Below are positions 20,600 through 32,005 of a stretch of 56,000 nt of DNA, piece after piece. This stretch comes from Cryptomeria japonica (lineage: Eukaryota > Streptophyta > Pinopsida > Cupressales > Cupressaceae): contig NC_081409.1 of NCBI RefSeq assembly GCF_030272615.1, positions 651,408,468 through 651,464,467 of the forward strand, given 5' to 3'. The stretch's first letter is position 1. Each line of letters starts with the position of its first letter. A program made the position numbers and the translations under genes. Below the pieces are notes generated by a model, which worked only from the letters and a program-made list of their open reading frames with translations, was not told the DNA's origin and searched no databases.

Positions 20600-23500
20600 T
20601 TAGCTAAAACCTTGTAACCGGTTGGTTACAATTTGGAATAGGTCTGCTAATACCAAATTCAGGCTCTGAGTGAACCTATTGTTGTCTTTTAATGCTACCT
20701 CTGTTCTCTGAATAGTACTGGTGAGATGATGCATTTTCTCTTCCAGTGTCTTCTGTCCCTGAATAAGTGCCTGAGATATATCTTTCCTCAGAGAGATGAG
20801 GTTATCCAATTTAGGACTGAGTTTGCATTTAAGTTCTTTTGCTTTGCCCTTTAACCTTTCCTTTTCCTTCTCTAACTTATCAAGTTTCTCCTCAAATCCA
20901 ACTATCTCTTGTTCTATAACTGATATTGGTTCAGATGAACCAATGATATCGTCAGCTATATCATCAATTTCTTTTTGCACTTTGCTGATTTCCTTATCGA
21001 TATCCACTGTCAAAAGATTATTCTTACAGGCGTCTTTGTACAGTTCTTTGAACTCCGTAATTGTTTTGTTTAGTTCCTGTAAGAGGGTATCAATATGTTC
21101 TATGCACTTCTTTATTGTCTCTCCAAATAATTTCTCTTTTTCCTTATCCATTTTCTCCTTAAATGTCTCTTCATTTATTCGGTCCATAGTCAGTATATTG
21201 TCGGTGATGTATTTAGACAATGTGTCTAACTGACTCAAGGAATCCTTATTATCTACATTACACTTGGGTGCAATCAATTTAAGAATAGGTAGTGTGTCAT
21301 CTATAGCCTTATAAGCCAATGCATTACAATCTATAATTTTCTTAATCGGATCCAAAAGCACTTCAATCACATTTGTGGGTCTAAATTCAGTCATGGAAGT
21401 ACCAGATGACTGTCCAACTACATTAACAATCTCCATGCTGCCGGTGGTAGTAACAACTTTACTTGTCTCGACCTCTAGTAGGTCAATTTGTATTTGCATT
21501 TCAACTAGCAAAGGTTTAGGCTTTTCAGCATTTGGCAGTGGCACTATCTCTGTATGAACCTGTTTCTCAACTTGTTTCTTAGCTTGTATCTCAGTCTGTT
21601 TCACTGTGCTCTCTTCTGCTAGTTTTTTTGATTGTTCTTTAGTGTTATCAGCTAGTTTTTTTTTATGGTTTTTCAGTTGTATCCATTGCTGATTTCTCTG
21701 TCTGTACCTCTGCATTGTCCACTACCGGTATCTCAATTGGTTTCTCTGTATTCTCAGTTGCCAGTATCTCTAACTCTGTTGGTTTTTCAATGTTTGCATC
21801 AACAGTACTGTCAGTAACCATTTCACTAACCCCAATCTCAATTTTACCAGTTGGTGTTTCAACATCAACATTTTCATCTTGTGTTCCAACATTGTCAGTT
21901 GATTGCTTAGTAGCAACATCTGTCTTCCTTTCCTTAGTACTTTCTTTATTAACTACAATATTGACCTCCTGAGTGTCTATGTTCATTGTATACAAAAATT
22001 TTAGACTCGGGATTTGTATCCTTATGTGCAGTCTCCAAATTCTCTGTAGTCGGTGTACAGTCAGTTAGTACCGGTGGAGTATCAGAAGGTGGTGGTAAAT
22101 TGTCTGTCACTTTTATAATAGGTAGTCCACCTACCTTGCCTTTTCCTTTGTCCTTATCATTTTGGTATACCTTAAAATCTTTGGGTCTTTTGAGCTCTTG
22201 TTGTTTCTCCTTCTCCACAAAGAAGATGTCCTGTTTATCTATTGTCTCTTCTGAGATCTCATTTACTCTGTCAACCATTAGACTTACATGTCAGTGTCCA
22301 CTAGAAAAGACTTTTTTTGTTAGCTTCACTGATCAATTCATCAATTTCTTCAACTGATTTCACAGGGTGAATAGCTAGCAGTTTCTCAATTTTAATTTTC
22401 TTGTCTAGCTCCATAATGGCTAACCTTTTAGCATCTGGTCGCCTATACAAATCACTAGGGAAATAATCTACAACCTCTATAAAAAATTTCTTATAAATAT
22501 CAAGGTGTAAGATGATATTATTTTCTATGCTTTCTTTCTCCTCATTTGTAAAAGTATCATACAGTTTACTTAAATTTGATAAGTTACCATCATCTGTTAT
22601 CTCATTTAATAAGTTGTCAAGTGGAGGAATGACCTATTTTTCCTTTCTCTTTCTAGGTGTCATCTTCTTAGCTGGTGGCCTCACTGCTCATTGCTTCTGC
22701 CTTGTTGTCTTGGTTTTCTTGGGAGGAGGAGAGTGTACCAGTGAGGGTTTTACCTTCCTATCAACTCTTATGAACTCCGCAGGAATTTCACTGTCAGAGG
22801 ATGTACCAATCGGTGAGAGTTGAGCCTCCGGTTGTAATCCTTCTAGATCACTTTCCTTGATACCAGTGATATTCATTACGTTTTCCTTTATTTCTTTCAC
22901 CTATTTAGATGCACTCATATATTTTTCTCTTCTCTTCCTTTGTTTAAGTGTCTGAACACCACTTTCTATTGTCTCTGCACTACCAAAAACCTTTTCTTCC
23001 GATTCTCTAGGGGCTTCAAGTAGGGCTTTGGCATATGTTTCAATTATGTTTACATCAGCCTCATATCCCATCTCTATCACCCAAACAGTTCTAGGAAGAG
23101 CTGCCTCCATCCAAATTTCATCCTTCTTAATCACAAAACAAATTTATTTTTGATACTTGTCGACAATACTTTGGGGTAACCTTTCCCTTGTTTTCATTTT
23201 TACTTTAAATGCTTGGATATACTCTGTTATTTTGTTTTCCTTATCTGTCCCCATGCCAGTGAAGATATCTAACAGTTGCTTCCCTACCGGTATGTAATAA
23301 CCAAAGTCTTTCTTGCCTATACCGGGAACCTCTTTTGTAAGATATAGCATTAAGCATGCAAGAATATTTCCAAATTTGAAAGTACCTTTCTTATCTCCTT
23401 TTATTTTCTTCAAATTGTCAATCAACTCATCTTTCAACCATTCACATACATCTATCTTAGCATCATTTTTAACCATATCATATGCACTTTTGATACATAG

Positions 23501-24117
23501 ACTAGAAACTGAGTTCAGTTGATTAGCATGTGTGGTTTTGTATCCTAATATCATGCTAATGAATCTAACATTCTCATCTTTTACATCATTAACTCTTAGG
23601 GATCTGTTGTCATAGGTTGCACTAGTTAAAGTCATCACAGTGTTATTAGGAACCTTCTTAGTTTTATTTGGCTTGCTACCGGTGGATGATAAGCCAGTCA
23701 CTACCCTAACTGCTTCTCTAGTGATTTTATGAATAGATTCAAGCCAAAAGAATTCTCCATGAACTCTACTGAGTACAATCCTTACAACTTCCTTAGGAAA
23801 TTCTAGAATGTCAAGGATTTCCACAAAACCTAGGGTCTCTATAACCTTATGCTCAGGTTTTACAGTTCCATTCTCATTACAGATAATATTCTTATACATT
23901 TTCATGATTTCCTCAGAACATAATTCCTCAATATGGCAATGTATGTAAATTCTAGGGTCTTCTGCATATGCAACTCCTTTAGGGATTTTTGAAAAAGCAC
24001 CTAGGGTATCATCTTGCTTCGCTACTTCGGGGATAATCTTGAAAATGGGCCTAGGATGTTTAATCACTTGAATAACATTAGGGTTTGCAATGAATTCAGG
24101 AGAAGAGAGGAAGCCAT
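20600..24117 (-). pseudogene. C ORF2: unknown large protein
   Basis: About 1,170 codons. The start at 24117 (MASS) is placed by alignment to H; a frameshift follows within about 10 codons. The N-terminal about 310 residues (to 23144) are open and contain HPRPIFKIIPEVAKQDD, GAFSKIPKGVAYAEDPRIYI and VVTGLSSTG. After stops come MGYEADVNIIETYAKALL, a basic KQRKRREK patch, an acidic Thr/Glu/Val/Pro-rich middle with repeated EKP units, and a C-terminal coiled coil of about 370 residues (20600-21715) rich in Lys/Glu/Leu heptads. No transposase, polymerase or protease motif is visible. Location and role are unknown; the basic patch could be a nuclear localisation signal. Confidence 0.7.
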
Positions 24118-24492
24118 TGATAAATACCTTAATTTTCCTTTTAGGTTTGGATGCTTGAAGGATCTTGCTTCACTTCTTGCTTTGGATGCATTCGCTTGGG
24201 TTTTTTGCACTCTATGAAAGTTTGAATGCTTGGTGAATGAAAAAGAGGAAAAATATTGATTTATAATGTCTTTTCTTTCAACAACCACAATAAATGCTTG
24301 CTGGTTAAGTGAAACTTAACACATCTGTCAGTAAAGAAGAAGTTCATCTTCTCACCATAAACTGAGGGTAAACTTGCATGATTTTCAATTTGTTGCAATA
24401 CCCCCAAGGATTACTTTTCAGTTGGATGAAGAATCTCCTGCCAGTGGAGTGATACTCTGTTCTACCGGTGAAGAAATAGTCTCATCAATATT
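24118..24492 (-). other. C ORF1-ORF2 spacer
   Basis: About 375 bases without an ORF, in the same place as the spacers of H and X. Parts resemble the H spacer (a shared minus-strand stretch encoding stops in all frames). Confidence 0.45.
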
Positions 24493-25530
24493 CTAATCTC
24501 TCTTTCTAATCCATTGTTTTGAAAATTCTTGCTTTACCTCATCTACCTTCTCTTTGCCTTTCAAACTGGGTCCTTTGTTATTTGCCGGTGAAGTCTTGCT
24601 TCTACAAAATTTTGCAATATGTCCAATCTTGTTACAAGCATAACAAGTCACATTGTTTTTCTAAATAGCCTTTCCATATCCTATGCCGGTTTGTGTTCTG
24701 CATTGATTAGATAAGTGTCCAAATCTTCCACAAAGATAACATCTTACATTCATTCTGCAATTTTTTGAATTGTGACCAATTTTGTTGCATTTGGAACATT
24801 GACCGGTGGGTGCATTAGTGTTCTGATAGTTTCTAGATCTACACTAATTTGCTCTATGACCAAACTTGTTATAGTTAAAGCATTTCCCATTAAATTTGCA
24901 GGCATTAGGTTGTCTTACCGGTTTGTTGTGATCATGATTGTTTGCAGTATTGGAGCTTTCACCAACTTCAAATCCAAGTCCATTAGTGTCTCCATTAGGT
25001 TTCTGACTTTTTAGCATATCATCAAGTTCTTCTAAACTTTTCTTGAATTTCTCTTTATGTTGATTTGCAGTAGCCAACTCATTTTCCAAAAATTCCTTTT
25101 GTCTCATAAGTTCAGTTTTATCATGTTCCATGTGAATCAGATGTACCTTCAACATATCATTTTCATGACTGAGTATTAGATTTTCAGTTCCAACATTATT
25201 GAGTCTCCTAGTCAAGTCATATTCATTCTTCTTTTTGTCTTCAGTGTCTTTACAAAACCTCATAGTCACATTTTGCATCTCATTCCTCAAGGTCATGTTT
25301 TCTTGCCTCATCTTACTTACAAGATCATTAAGAGTTTCCTTTTCATCATCATCATTGTGTATCTTCTCATGAAGTTCTCTTCTTTTGTTTCTAGCAATAG
25401 TGAGATTCTCCTAAAGTCCTTGAATGAATTCCTGTGCAGTCCTTAGATCATCTTCAAGTTTGATATTCTTCAACTTTTCTGCATCAAAGTCTACAAGAGC
25501 CGTTTCTAATTGCTTTCTCAAGTTTTCCAT
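24493..25530 (-). pseudogene. C ORF1: coiled-coil and CCHC protein (Gag C-half-like)
   Basis: 346 codons in a single frame with a few internal stops (near 25411, 25312 and 24844, mostly Gln or Lys positions). The start at 25530 gives MENLRKQLE. A long coiled coil (ENDMLKVHLIHMEHDKTELM and similar heptads) leads into EELDDMLKSQKPNGD and GLGFEVGESS, then four zinc-knuckle units, the first degraded (CFNYNKFGH), later ones such as CSKCNKIGHNSKNC and CYACNKIGHIAKFC. This resembles the end of a Sirevirus Gag without its N-terminal capsid-like part, suggesting an RNA-binding role. It begins 60 bases after the primer site. Confidence 0.75.
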
Positions 25531-25589
25531 CTGTACCGGTGTCAGAATCTTCCTCAAGCTATTAGGCTTTTGAAAATAGAGGACCAAGA

Positions 25590-25601
25590 TCTGATACCAA
25601 T
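25590..25601 (-). promoter_or_regulatory. C primer-binding site
   Basis: The minus strand reads TTGGTATCAGAT right after the LTR end TAACA, matching the initiator tRNA-Met complement except for the last bases. Confidence 0.85.
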
Positions 25602-26396
25602 TGTTAGGATTGATGATAGTCCCAAAGATACTGAGAGGGGGGGATGAATTAGTATCTAACCGGTTAACAAAATATTTGACCTTATTAATTATTTTGCATT
25701 CCAAAACAATGTACCAGTAAACAAGAATTAATGCAGTAAATATGAACAGTAAAGACAACATAGAAAGCACACCATAACATAAGATGTTTGATGAGGAAAC
25801 CCGGTGTGGAAAAAACCTCGATGGGATTTGTGACCCACAATATTCACTCACTAGCCAATGAATGGATATTACTTACAAGAGGTGTCTGCACATGCAGGAA
25901 GGCCAACTGCCTAGATCTCACTGCTCAATTACAAAAGGAATTCTCGCTGACTTACAAAATGCTTTATGAAAATCCAATATAATGTACTGCTACAAAAAGC
26001 ATCTGCTATGCCAGGTTTAGTACCGGTTTAAGCTCATACACTAACTATAAACCCTTCTACAAAGTCTGCCTTAATATTTGCTCTACATATCCATCATATA
26101 TATCCTCTATGTTGTATCACTCAAAATGATCTACAAGATCTCATACTTATATATGAGTCTAATTACAACATGCCATGTCGGTTGACAAAAAGATATTACA
26201 ATTAAATACAAAATACAATAATCAAAATCCTATCGGCTAGGATGTCAGTAAACATTATTTTCACTACCGGTGAACTATCTGCCAGTGTAGAGTCTTCTAG
26301 TGCTAGTGCCTGCCGGTGCCATAAGATTGTAAGTTTACCATCAATGACAACACCTTCAATCACCTTTAACTACCATTAGAGTGTGCAATGCCAACA
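25602..26396 (-). repeat. Element C 5' LTR
   Basis: 795 bp; minus-strand start TGTTGGCATTGC, end AATCCTAACA. A TATATAAG box on the minus strand (plus 26146-26153) is a plausible promoter. The CTAACCGGTTA palindrome and the C-run are near the 3' end. Confidence 0.9.
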
Positions 26397-26401
26397 ACAT
26401 C

Positions 26402-27171
26402 AACCAAAATATTACCTTTCAGTTTTTGTTCTTGACTAGTTCTTTGTGTCGTTTTCTGTGTTCTTACGAGTTGGTACTGATAGTTGTTTGTTTTTCATGG
26501 AAGATCTTAGTTTTGGTTTCCAAGCTGGTTCATGTGCTTAATTCCATATTTTGAGTTCATTTGGGTTCTTTTCCGGTCAGTTATTGCTTCCGATTGACTA
26601 TTTCTAGGTTCCGAGATAGTTCTTGTGCTTATCGGTTGGTTTTCCTTCATTACCGGTATGATTCTTTGCATGTGAATCTATTTTGGGTCTTGTCCAATGT
26701 TCTTTGGCATGTGGCCGACCTTCCTACTTAACCGCACTTCGTGGTTGTTATTCTTTGAAAAGATTTCTTTAATTTTTAGGGCCGACCTAGTTACACGTTT
26801 CATTTTCCTACATTAGTAAATGTAATATTGTGAGGCCGACCAAGATATGTTCTAGTGGGTATAAATATGTTATTATGTAATCATTTGTAGGGGGAGAGGA
26901 AGTAGAATTGAGATTTTCATATTGTGATCTGGTTGATTCTTAGAGTCCCAGTTGGATTGTATCTGGCTTATAGCTTCCATATAACCGGTTAACTATCAGA
27001 TGTTCTTTGATGATTATATGATGATAACCAGATGGTTACCAGAAGTTCTAAAGCAATAATAAGATATTTTTATGCAATCTTGTTATGTTTTCTTATTTCT
27101 TTCATTGTGTTACTCTTGCTACATAAGACGATTCATTCTCTTTGAGGGTTTTACCGGTTATGGTTGCATCA
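26402..27171 (+). repeat. Element D 5' LTR, remaining 770 bp
   Basis: Continues the LTR interrupted at 18120 and matches 29290-30072. TATAAATAT at 26860-26868 is a likely TATA box. It ends GGTTGCATCA at the primer site. Confidence 0.88.
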
Positions 27172-27392
27172 AGTGGTATCAAAGTTGGTAAGGGAGTGGC
27201 TGGTGGAACAATTGTTTGTGAACATTGAGGAATTCCTTTGGGTGGGCTGATTGGAGGCAAGTTGCATGTGTGTTCAATAGATCACTAAGGAGAGGCAATT
27301 GAAATCGGTAGTCAAATCATCGAGTTGAGGCAGTTCACCGGAGTGGAAGAGGAGATGTCGCCTAGAAGGACAAACCCTCAGAGGTAGAGTAG
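27172..27392 (+). promoter_or_regulatory. D primer-binding site and leader
   Basis: AGTGGTATCAAAGTTGG at 27172-27188 matches the tRNA-Met primer site, with AAAG in place of AGAG. The short leader up to the gag start has no gene. Confidence 0.8.
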
Positions 27393-28315
27393 ATGATGGA
27401 AGACTTCAAGAATAAAGTGAGAAACAAAATCCAAAATGATTTGGTTGGTTTATGGAGAAACCTTGAATCTGAGGATGAATATGAAGAAGCTCAAGGACCG
27501 GAATAAAAAAGAGAGGAAATATTCCTAAGAGCAGTGGCTCAAGTGAGTAAGGTTCATAAAGTGAAGGATTCAATTTTTTATAGAACACTGAACCTGGAGG
27601 ATTTGATTGATTGGATTGGAGAGTTGGAGGATTACTTCGAGTTTGAGGATGTCAAGGACCCGCAGAGAGTCCAGTTGGCACAAACTAAGTTGAAAGGGTA
27701 TGTTACCTTATGGTGGAAAGAATTGCAGAAAGATAGAGTAGAGAATGGTGAATTGAAGATCACACAGTGGAGACAGATGGTTGCAAGATTGAAGGCCAAG
27801 TTCATATCGAGAGACTATGAATTGGAGTTGTTCAAGAAGTTGCAGAACCTAAAATAGAGAAACATGACTATGAAGGAATATACTAAGGAATTCTACAAGG
27901 TGGTGATTAGATTTGGACATAAAGAGATGGATAGAGAAAAGGTGGTGAGGTACATAAATGGACTTGCTTTTAACATTCAGGATGAAATGAGTATGTTGAG
28001 GGTTTCCATAGCTAAAGAAGCTTACCAATATGCTTTGAAGGCTAAATTGAAGATGAAAAGAAGACAACAAAATAGAGGGAAGGATAAATTCAAAGGTTAA
28101 ATGAGTGAAAGTATAAAGAAACCGGTTGAGGAAAATGAATCAAAACCCAAGTGGAGTAAATAATTGGAGCAGAAGATACAGAGGAAAGGTAGTAGCAGTA
28201 CTGGTAGAGAATTTCTTGGCAAATGTTTCAAGTGTGGAGAAATCAGACTTAGATTTTATGAATGTAAGTAGGGAATGGCAAGAAGTTGTGTGGCAAATGA
28301 GGAACTGGAAGGTAT
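27393..28315 (+). pseudogene. gag: D gag
   Basis: The start at 27393 gives MMEDFKNKVRNK in frame with the core LEDLIDWIGELEDYFEFEDV, KLKGYVTLWWKELQ and MTMKEYTKEFYK, typical of chromovirus-like gypsy Gag. A TAA lies near codon 38, a TAG after LQNLK (relatives have Gln), and a TAA at 28098. The zinc knuckle is degraded: CFKCGEIRLRFYEC has lost the GH pair. It matches the gag of F in order. Confidence 0.82.
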
Positions 28316-29250
28316 AGGTACCAGATCTGACTATGCACCATAGCAATGAGAATCCCTTATGTTCAGAAGAAAGGATACTAGATCTATTCAGAGGAAGAGT
28401 ATTTTCTGGACTGTGTATAAATTAGGTGGTAAGTGTTGCAAGGTTATTGTAGATAGTGGAAGTACTGACAATTTGGTACCTAAGGAGATGGTTGTGAAGC
28501 TTGGATTGAAGAGGCTTGAGCATCCTTGTCCTCATGAGGTAAGTTGGTTGCAAGATGATCAAAAGATAGAAGTAAAAGAGAAGTGTTTGGTAAATTTTAA
28601 TATTGGGCCTTTCAGGGATGAGGTTTTGTGTGTTATTGTATCTATGAGTGTTTGTCATGTCTTATTGGGAAAACCTTGGTAGTTTGATAGAGGATCTATT
28701 TATGGCTGTAGAAGAAACCTAGTCATTATTGAGAAGGATGGGCCGAAGTTCACATTGATTTCTTTGAAAGAGAAAGAGAAGGAGGTGAAGAATTTGAGTC
28801 CTGAGAAAAGTTGCAGTACCTAGAAACTAGTGGCAGAGATTATACCGGAAGGTTTGAAGAAAGATTTGATAGAATCAGTTACAGAGGTTATATCAGAGGA
28901 TGACATGAGTTTGCAAGAAGGATTTGACAGATGAGCCTAAAGGACAAATAGAATTGTATGATAGAGATCTTATGGTGACAAACCAGATGAAGTCTTATGG
29001 CAGAAAAAAATTAGAGTTACAGAAGAAAGAAGGCAATAAATGGAGACAATGTACAAATCTAAATCAAAGGAAGAGAAATAAAGAGAGTGAGGAGTTAGGG
29101 AAGCTAGTTGAGGCACCAGAGGAGCTAAAGCATAGGTTGACAGATAAAGAAGATGTTTAGATCAGAAATGAACATGGGGTCTTTATCCCAAATCATTTTA
29201 GATGTTCATGAGTTGCCTCTTATGGAACATCTTTTTCTACTAGGGTTGTC
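28316..29250 (+). pseudogene. pro: D protease and post-protease remnant
   Basis: The retropepsin region is intact at the catalytic site (VIVDSGSTDNLVPKEMV, with D-S-G) and ends HVLLGKPW, followed by TAG where Gln is usual (PWQFD). About 550 bases of charged linker follow, with stops. Then, instead of RT, a short non-matching stretch runs to the 3' LTR at 29251. No purine tract precedes that LTR (sequence TACTAGGGTTGTC), so one deletion may have removed pol and the tract together. Confidence 0.78.
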
Positions 29251-30072
29251 TGATGCAGGAACATCCTCGGTTGATGAGAAATCTTGCATCAACCAAAAAT
29301 ATTTCCTTTCAGTTTTGTTCTTGTCTAGTTCTTTGTACTTTTTTTTGTGTTCTTATTGGTTGGTACCGGTAGTTGCTTGTTTTTCATAGAAGATATCATT
29401 TTCGATTTCTAGATTGGTTCATGTCCTAATTTTAGTTTTTCAGTTCATTTGGGTTCTTTTCTGGCTAGTTATCACTTATGGTTGACTGTTTCTGGGTTCC
29501 AGGATAGTTCTTGTGCTTATCGGTTGGTTTTCCTTCATTATCAACATGATTCTTGGCGTGTGGATCTATTTTGGGTCTTGTCCAATGTTCTTTGGCATGT
29601 GGCTAACTTTCTTGTTGAACCGCACTTCGTGATTGTTATTTTTTGGAAATATTTCTTTAATTCTTAGGGTCGACCTGGTTACACATTTCATTTTCCTACA
29701 TTGGTAAATGTAATCTTGTGAGGCTGACCTAGATATCTTTTGGTGGATATAAATATATTATTAAATAATCATTTGTAGGGGCAGAGGAAGTAGAATTGAG
29801 ATTGAAGATTGAGATTCGCATATTGTGATCCGGTTGATTCTTAGAATCCCGGTTGGATTGTATCTGGCTAATAGCCTGCATGTAACCAATTAACTATTGG
29901 ATGTTCTTTGATGATTATATGATGATAGCCGAATGGTTACCAAAAGTTCTAAATCAGTAATATGATTTGTTTATGCAATCTTGTTATGTTTTCTTGTTGC
30001 TTTCATTATGTTACTCTTGCTGCATAAGACGCTTGATTCTCTTTGAGGGTTTTACTAGTTATGGCTGCATCA
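29251..30072 (+). repeat. Element D 3' LTR
   Basis: 822 bp, TGATGCAGGAAC to GCTGCATCA, with a TATAAATA box at about 29748. It shows the undisturbed sequence across the site where C entered the 5' copy. Confidence 0.9.
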
Positions 30073-30077
30073 CATCC

Positions 30078-30747
30078 ACATCTCTTGCCCAATCAGAGTC
30101 TGTATAGGCACATAATCTGAAGTCATCATTCTTTGGATACCATAACCCAAAGTCTTTTGTTCCTACCAGATACCTGAATATTCTCTTAATAGCAATATCA
30201 TGAGGTTCTCTAGGATCTTACTGAAATCTAGAGGCAATACAAACAACATTCATTATATTAAGTATAGTCTGAGTTAAGTACATTAATCCACCAATCATTG
30301 ATTTGTATATACTTGGATTCACTTTAGGGGATGTGTCATCCTTTTACAATTTGCAACCGGTTATCATAGGAGTACCGACAAGTTTTGAATTCTCAAGTCC
30401 AAATTTCTTAAGTAACTTCTTCACATACTTATTTTGACAAATGAAAACACCTTTATCAATCTGAGTAATCTGCAAACCTAATAAAACTTTCATCTCACCA
30501 ATCATAGACATTTCAAATTCATTCTTCATATCATCAACAAATTTCATGCATAGACTATCTTCTCCTCCAAAAATGATATCATCCACAAAGACTTCAATGA
30601 TCAGTATGTCATCATGCTCAATTTTGTAATATAAGTTACTATCAACATTACCTTTTCTAAAACCAAGCTTTGAAAGATATTTGTCTAATCTAGCATACCA
30701 TACTCTAGGGGCATGCTTTAGTCCATATAAAGCTTTCTTTAATCTAC
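30078..30747 (-). pseudogene. pol: A reverse transcriptase C-part and start of RNase H
   Basis: The minus strand encodes RLKKALYGLKHAPRVWY, IEVFVDDIIFGG (the catalytic D-D of RT intact), LLGLQITQ, CQNKYVKKLLKKFGL and KSMIGGLMYLTQ, then the RNase H start YTDSDWARDVD at the D insertion. A TAG after SRFQ and a frame change lower down break it. The N-terminal half of RT lies at 38619 onward beyond element E. Confidence 0.88.
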
Positions 30748-32005
30748 TGTAGCGTCCTAAAATTGCGACACTTGCAATTTCGACTGCATTTCGATCTTCA
30801 CGATGGCGACGCAACACGCAACCTGAATGGAGACCCTGAAACTTGCTCACGACATTGAAAACTGCATTTTTCAAGCACCCTGGCCTGAACCTCCTTGCAC
30901 CCTGCTGTCCCGGGAGGTGGGACCAGGGCGCCCAGCACCCTGGTCCCTCAGGACTAGGGCGCCCAGTGCCCTGGTTCCTAGGACCATGGCGCCCAGCGCC
31001 CTGGTCCCTGGGTCCTATTTTGGGCCCGGTCTCCTAAGGGGCTCGGGTCTTTTTGTTTGCAATTTGGAAATTAACTTTCCCTGGTCGGCCTAAGGTCGGG
31101 AAAATCAGTCTATCAGCCCTAAATGACAAGTATATAAACTACATTTTTCTCTCTCATTGGAGATATGAAGAGGATATGTGTACAAGGCGTGGAAATTATA
31201 CTCAAGCATTCAAGCATTCCTTCAAGCAATTGATCATCTCAAGTCTCCATTCAAGGCTAAGTGTTGCATTCAAGACAAGGATTCAACCATTGAAGAGGAG
31301 ATCACATACTACATGCTACAACATACAACATACAACATCTAAACCTTCGCACATAAGGATACAAACATCCTTAGAACAAGGTATTAGTACTTGTTTTACA
31401 GTCATTTACATTTACAGCTCTTGCTCATTTCTTGGTTAATTCCAAAACCGGGGTTTGACCTAAAGGCAAACCCCCAATCCCTAACCCCCCAATCGTCTTC
31501 GCTTTTCTGTGTGTAGGTTGCAGGTACACGGCTGAAATTGAAGATCTAGAATCCTTGTGCACAGACGAACAGATCCCCCTTTGTTTCGCGGATTTTTCGG
31601 AGGACCGTGGCGCCGGGCGCCATCGTCCCGACAACTTTTGCTCAAATTTGCAGGACAGCGCCGTATCGACATTTTACTGCTAATTCCAGGTCCGTAGCTT
31701 CATCCTATAACCCGAACTCAGTTTATAAGTGAATCTTTATGACTTTCTATGTATGCTTAGCTTAATTTCCTTAACAACATTCTTTACAAAAGAGGGTAGC
31801 CTTGCTTTCCTAACCCTTGAAATTCATTTAGCATCCAATCTTGCATTGCGTGGGATTGGATCTTATGAGTTTCAACCCCTCTTTTGAATGTAAAGTCTCT
31901 CCCCTAAGTGAAAACCATCGAATCCTAGCGAACCTCCCTTCTCTCTCCTCGGAGTTGGAAGAGGGGGGAACAACTAGGGTTCGATCGCGATTTTTCCGCT
32001 TTACA
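30748..32005 (+). repeat. Element E 5' LTR
   Basis: Begins TGTAGCGTCC and ends CGCTTTACA. It has a TATATAA box at 31131-31137, a GC-rich palindromic array at 30919-31015 and another module at 31602-31630. Short tandem units (CAAGCATT, ACAACAT) at about 31200 and 31320 have one copy fewer than in the 3' LTR. Confidence 0.92.
30919..31015 (+). repeat. Palindromic GC-rich modules in E LTR
   Basis: Three tandem units at a 30-31 bp period. Each is a near-palindrome of the form GGACCAGGGCGCCCAGCGCC followed by CTGGTCC. The counterparts in the 3' LTR lie at about 37512-37605. They are far richer in G+C than the surrounding DNA. Confidence 0.85.

Larger units (their letters stand above)
18121..26396 (-). 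mobile_element. Element C: non-autonomous Sirevirus-like copia element
   Basis: Minus strand: 5' LTR 25602-26396, primer site, ORF1, ORF2, twin polypurine tracts, and 3' LTR 18121-20399 split by solo LTR S. The flanks GCATC (18116-18120) and ACATC (26397-26401) form a TSD with one mismatch inside D's 5' LTR. It has no pol genes. The body is co-linear with H and X, making a three-member family. Without S it is about 6.8 kb. Confidence 0.88.
18081..30072 (+). mobile_element. Element D: pol-less Ty3/gypsy derivative, containing C
   Basis: LTRs start TGATGCAGG and end GCATCA. The perfect 5-bp TSD CATCC flanks it at 18076-18080 and 30073-30077 inside the RNase H of A. After subtracting C it is about 3.7 kb: 5' LTR, primer site, gag, protease, a short remnant and the 3' LTR. 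RT, RNase H and integrase are absent. Relatives such as F carry them, so D is probably a deletion derivative. The LTRs differ strongly (roughly 15% by eye over the first 150 bases). Confidence 0.88.

Noticed and set aside
20600-21715. Host structural coiled-coil gene (kinesin- or SMC-like)
   Set aside because: The same sequence occurs in H and X between the same LTR landmarks, so it is part of ORF2 of a mobile element.
31053-31439. 128-codon ORF in E's 5' LTR, with a similar one in the 3' LTR
   Set aside because: It lies over the TATA box, R-region and short tandem repeats and shows no protein-like features; its presence in both LTRs only reflects LTR duplication.
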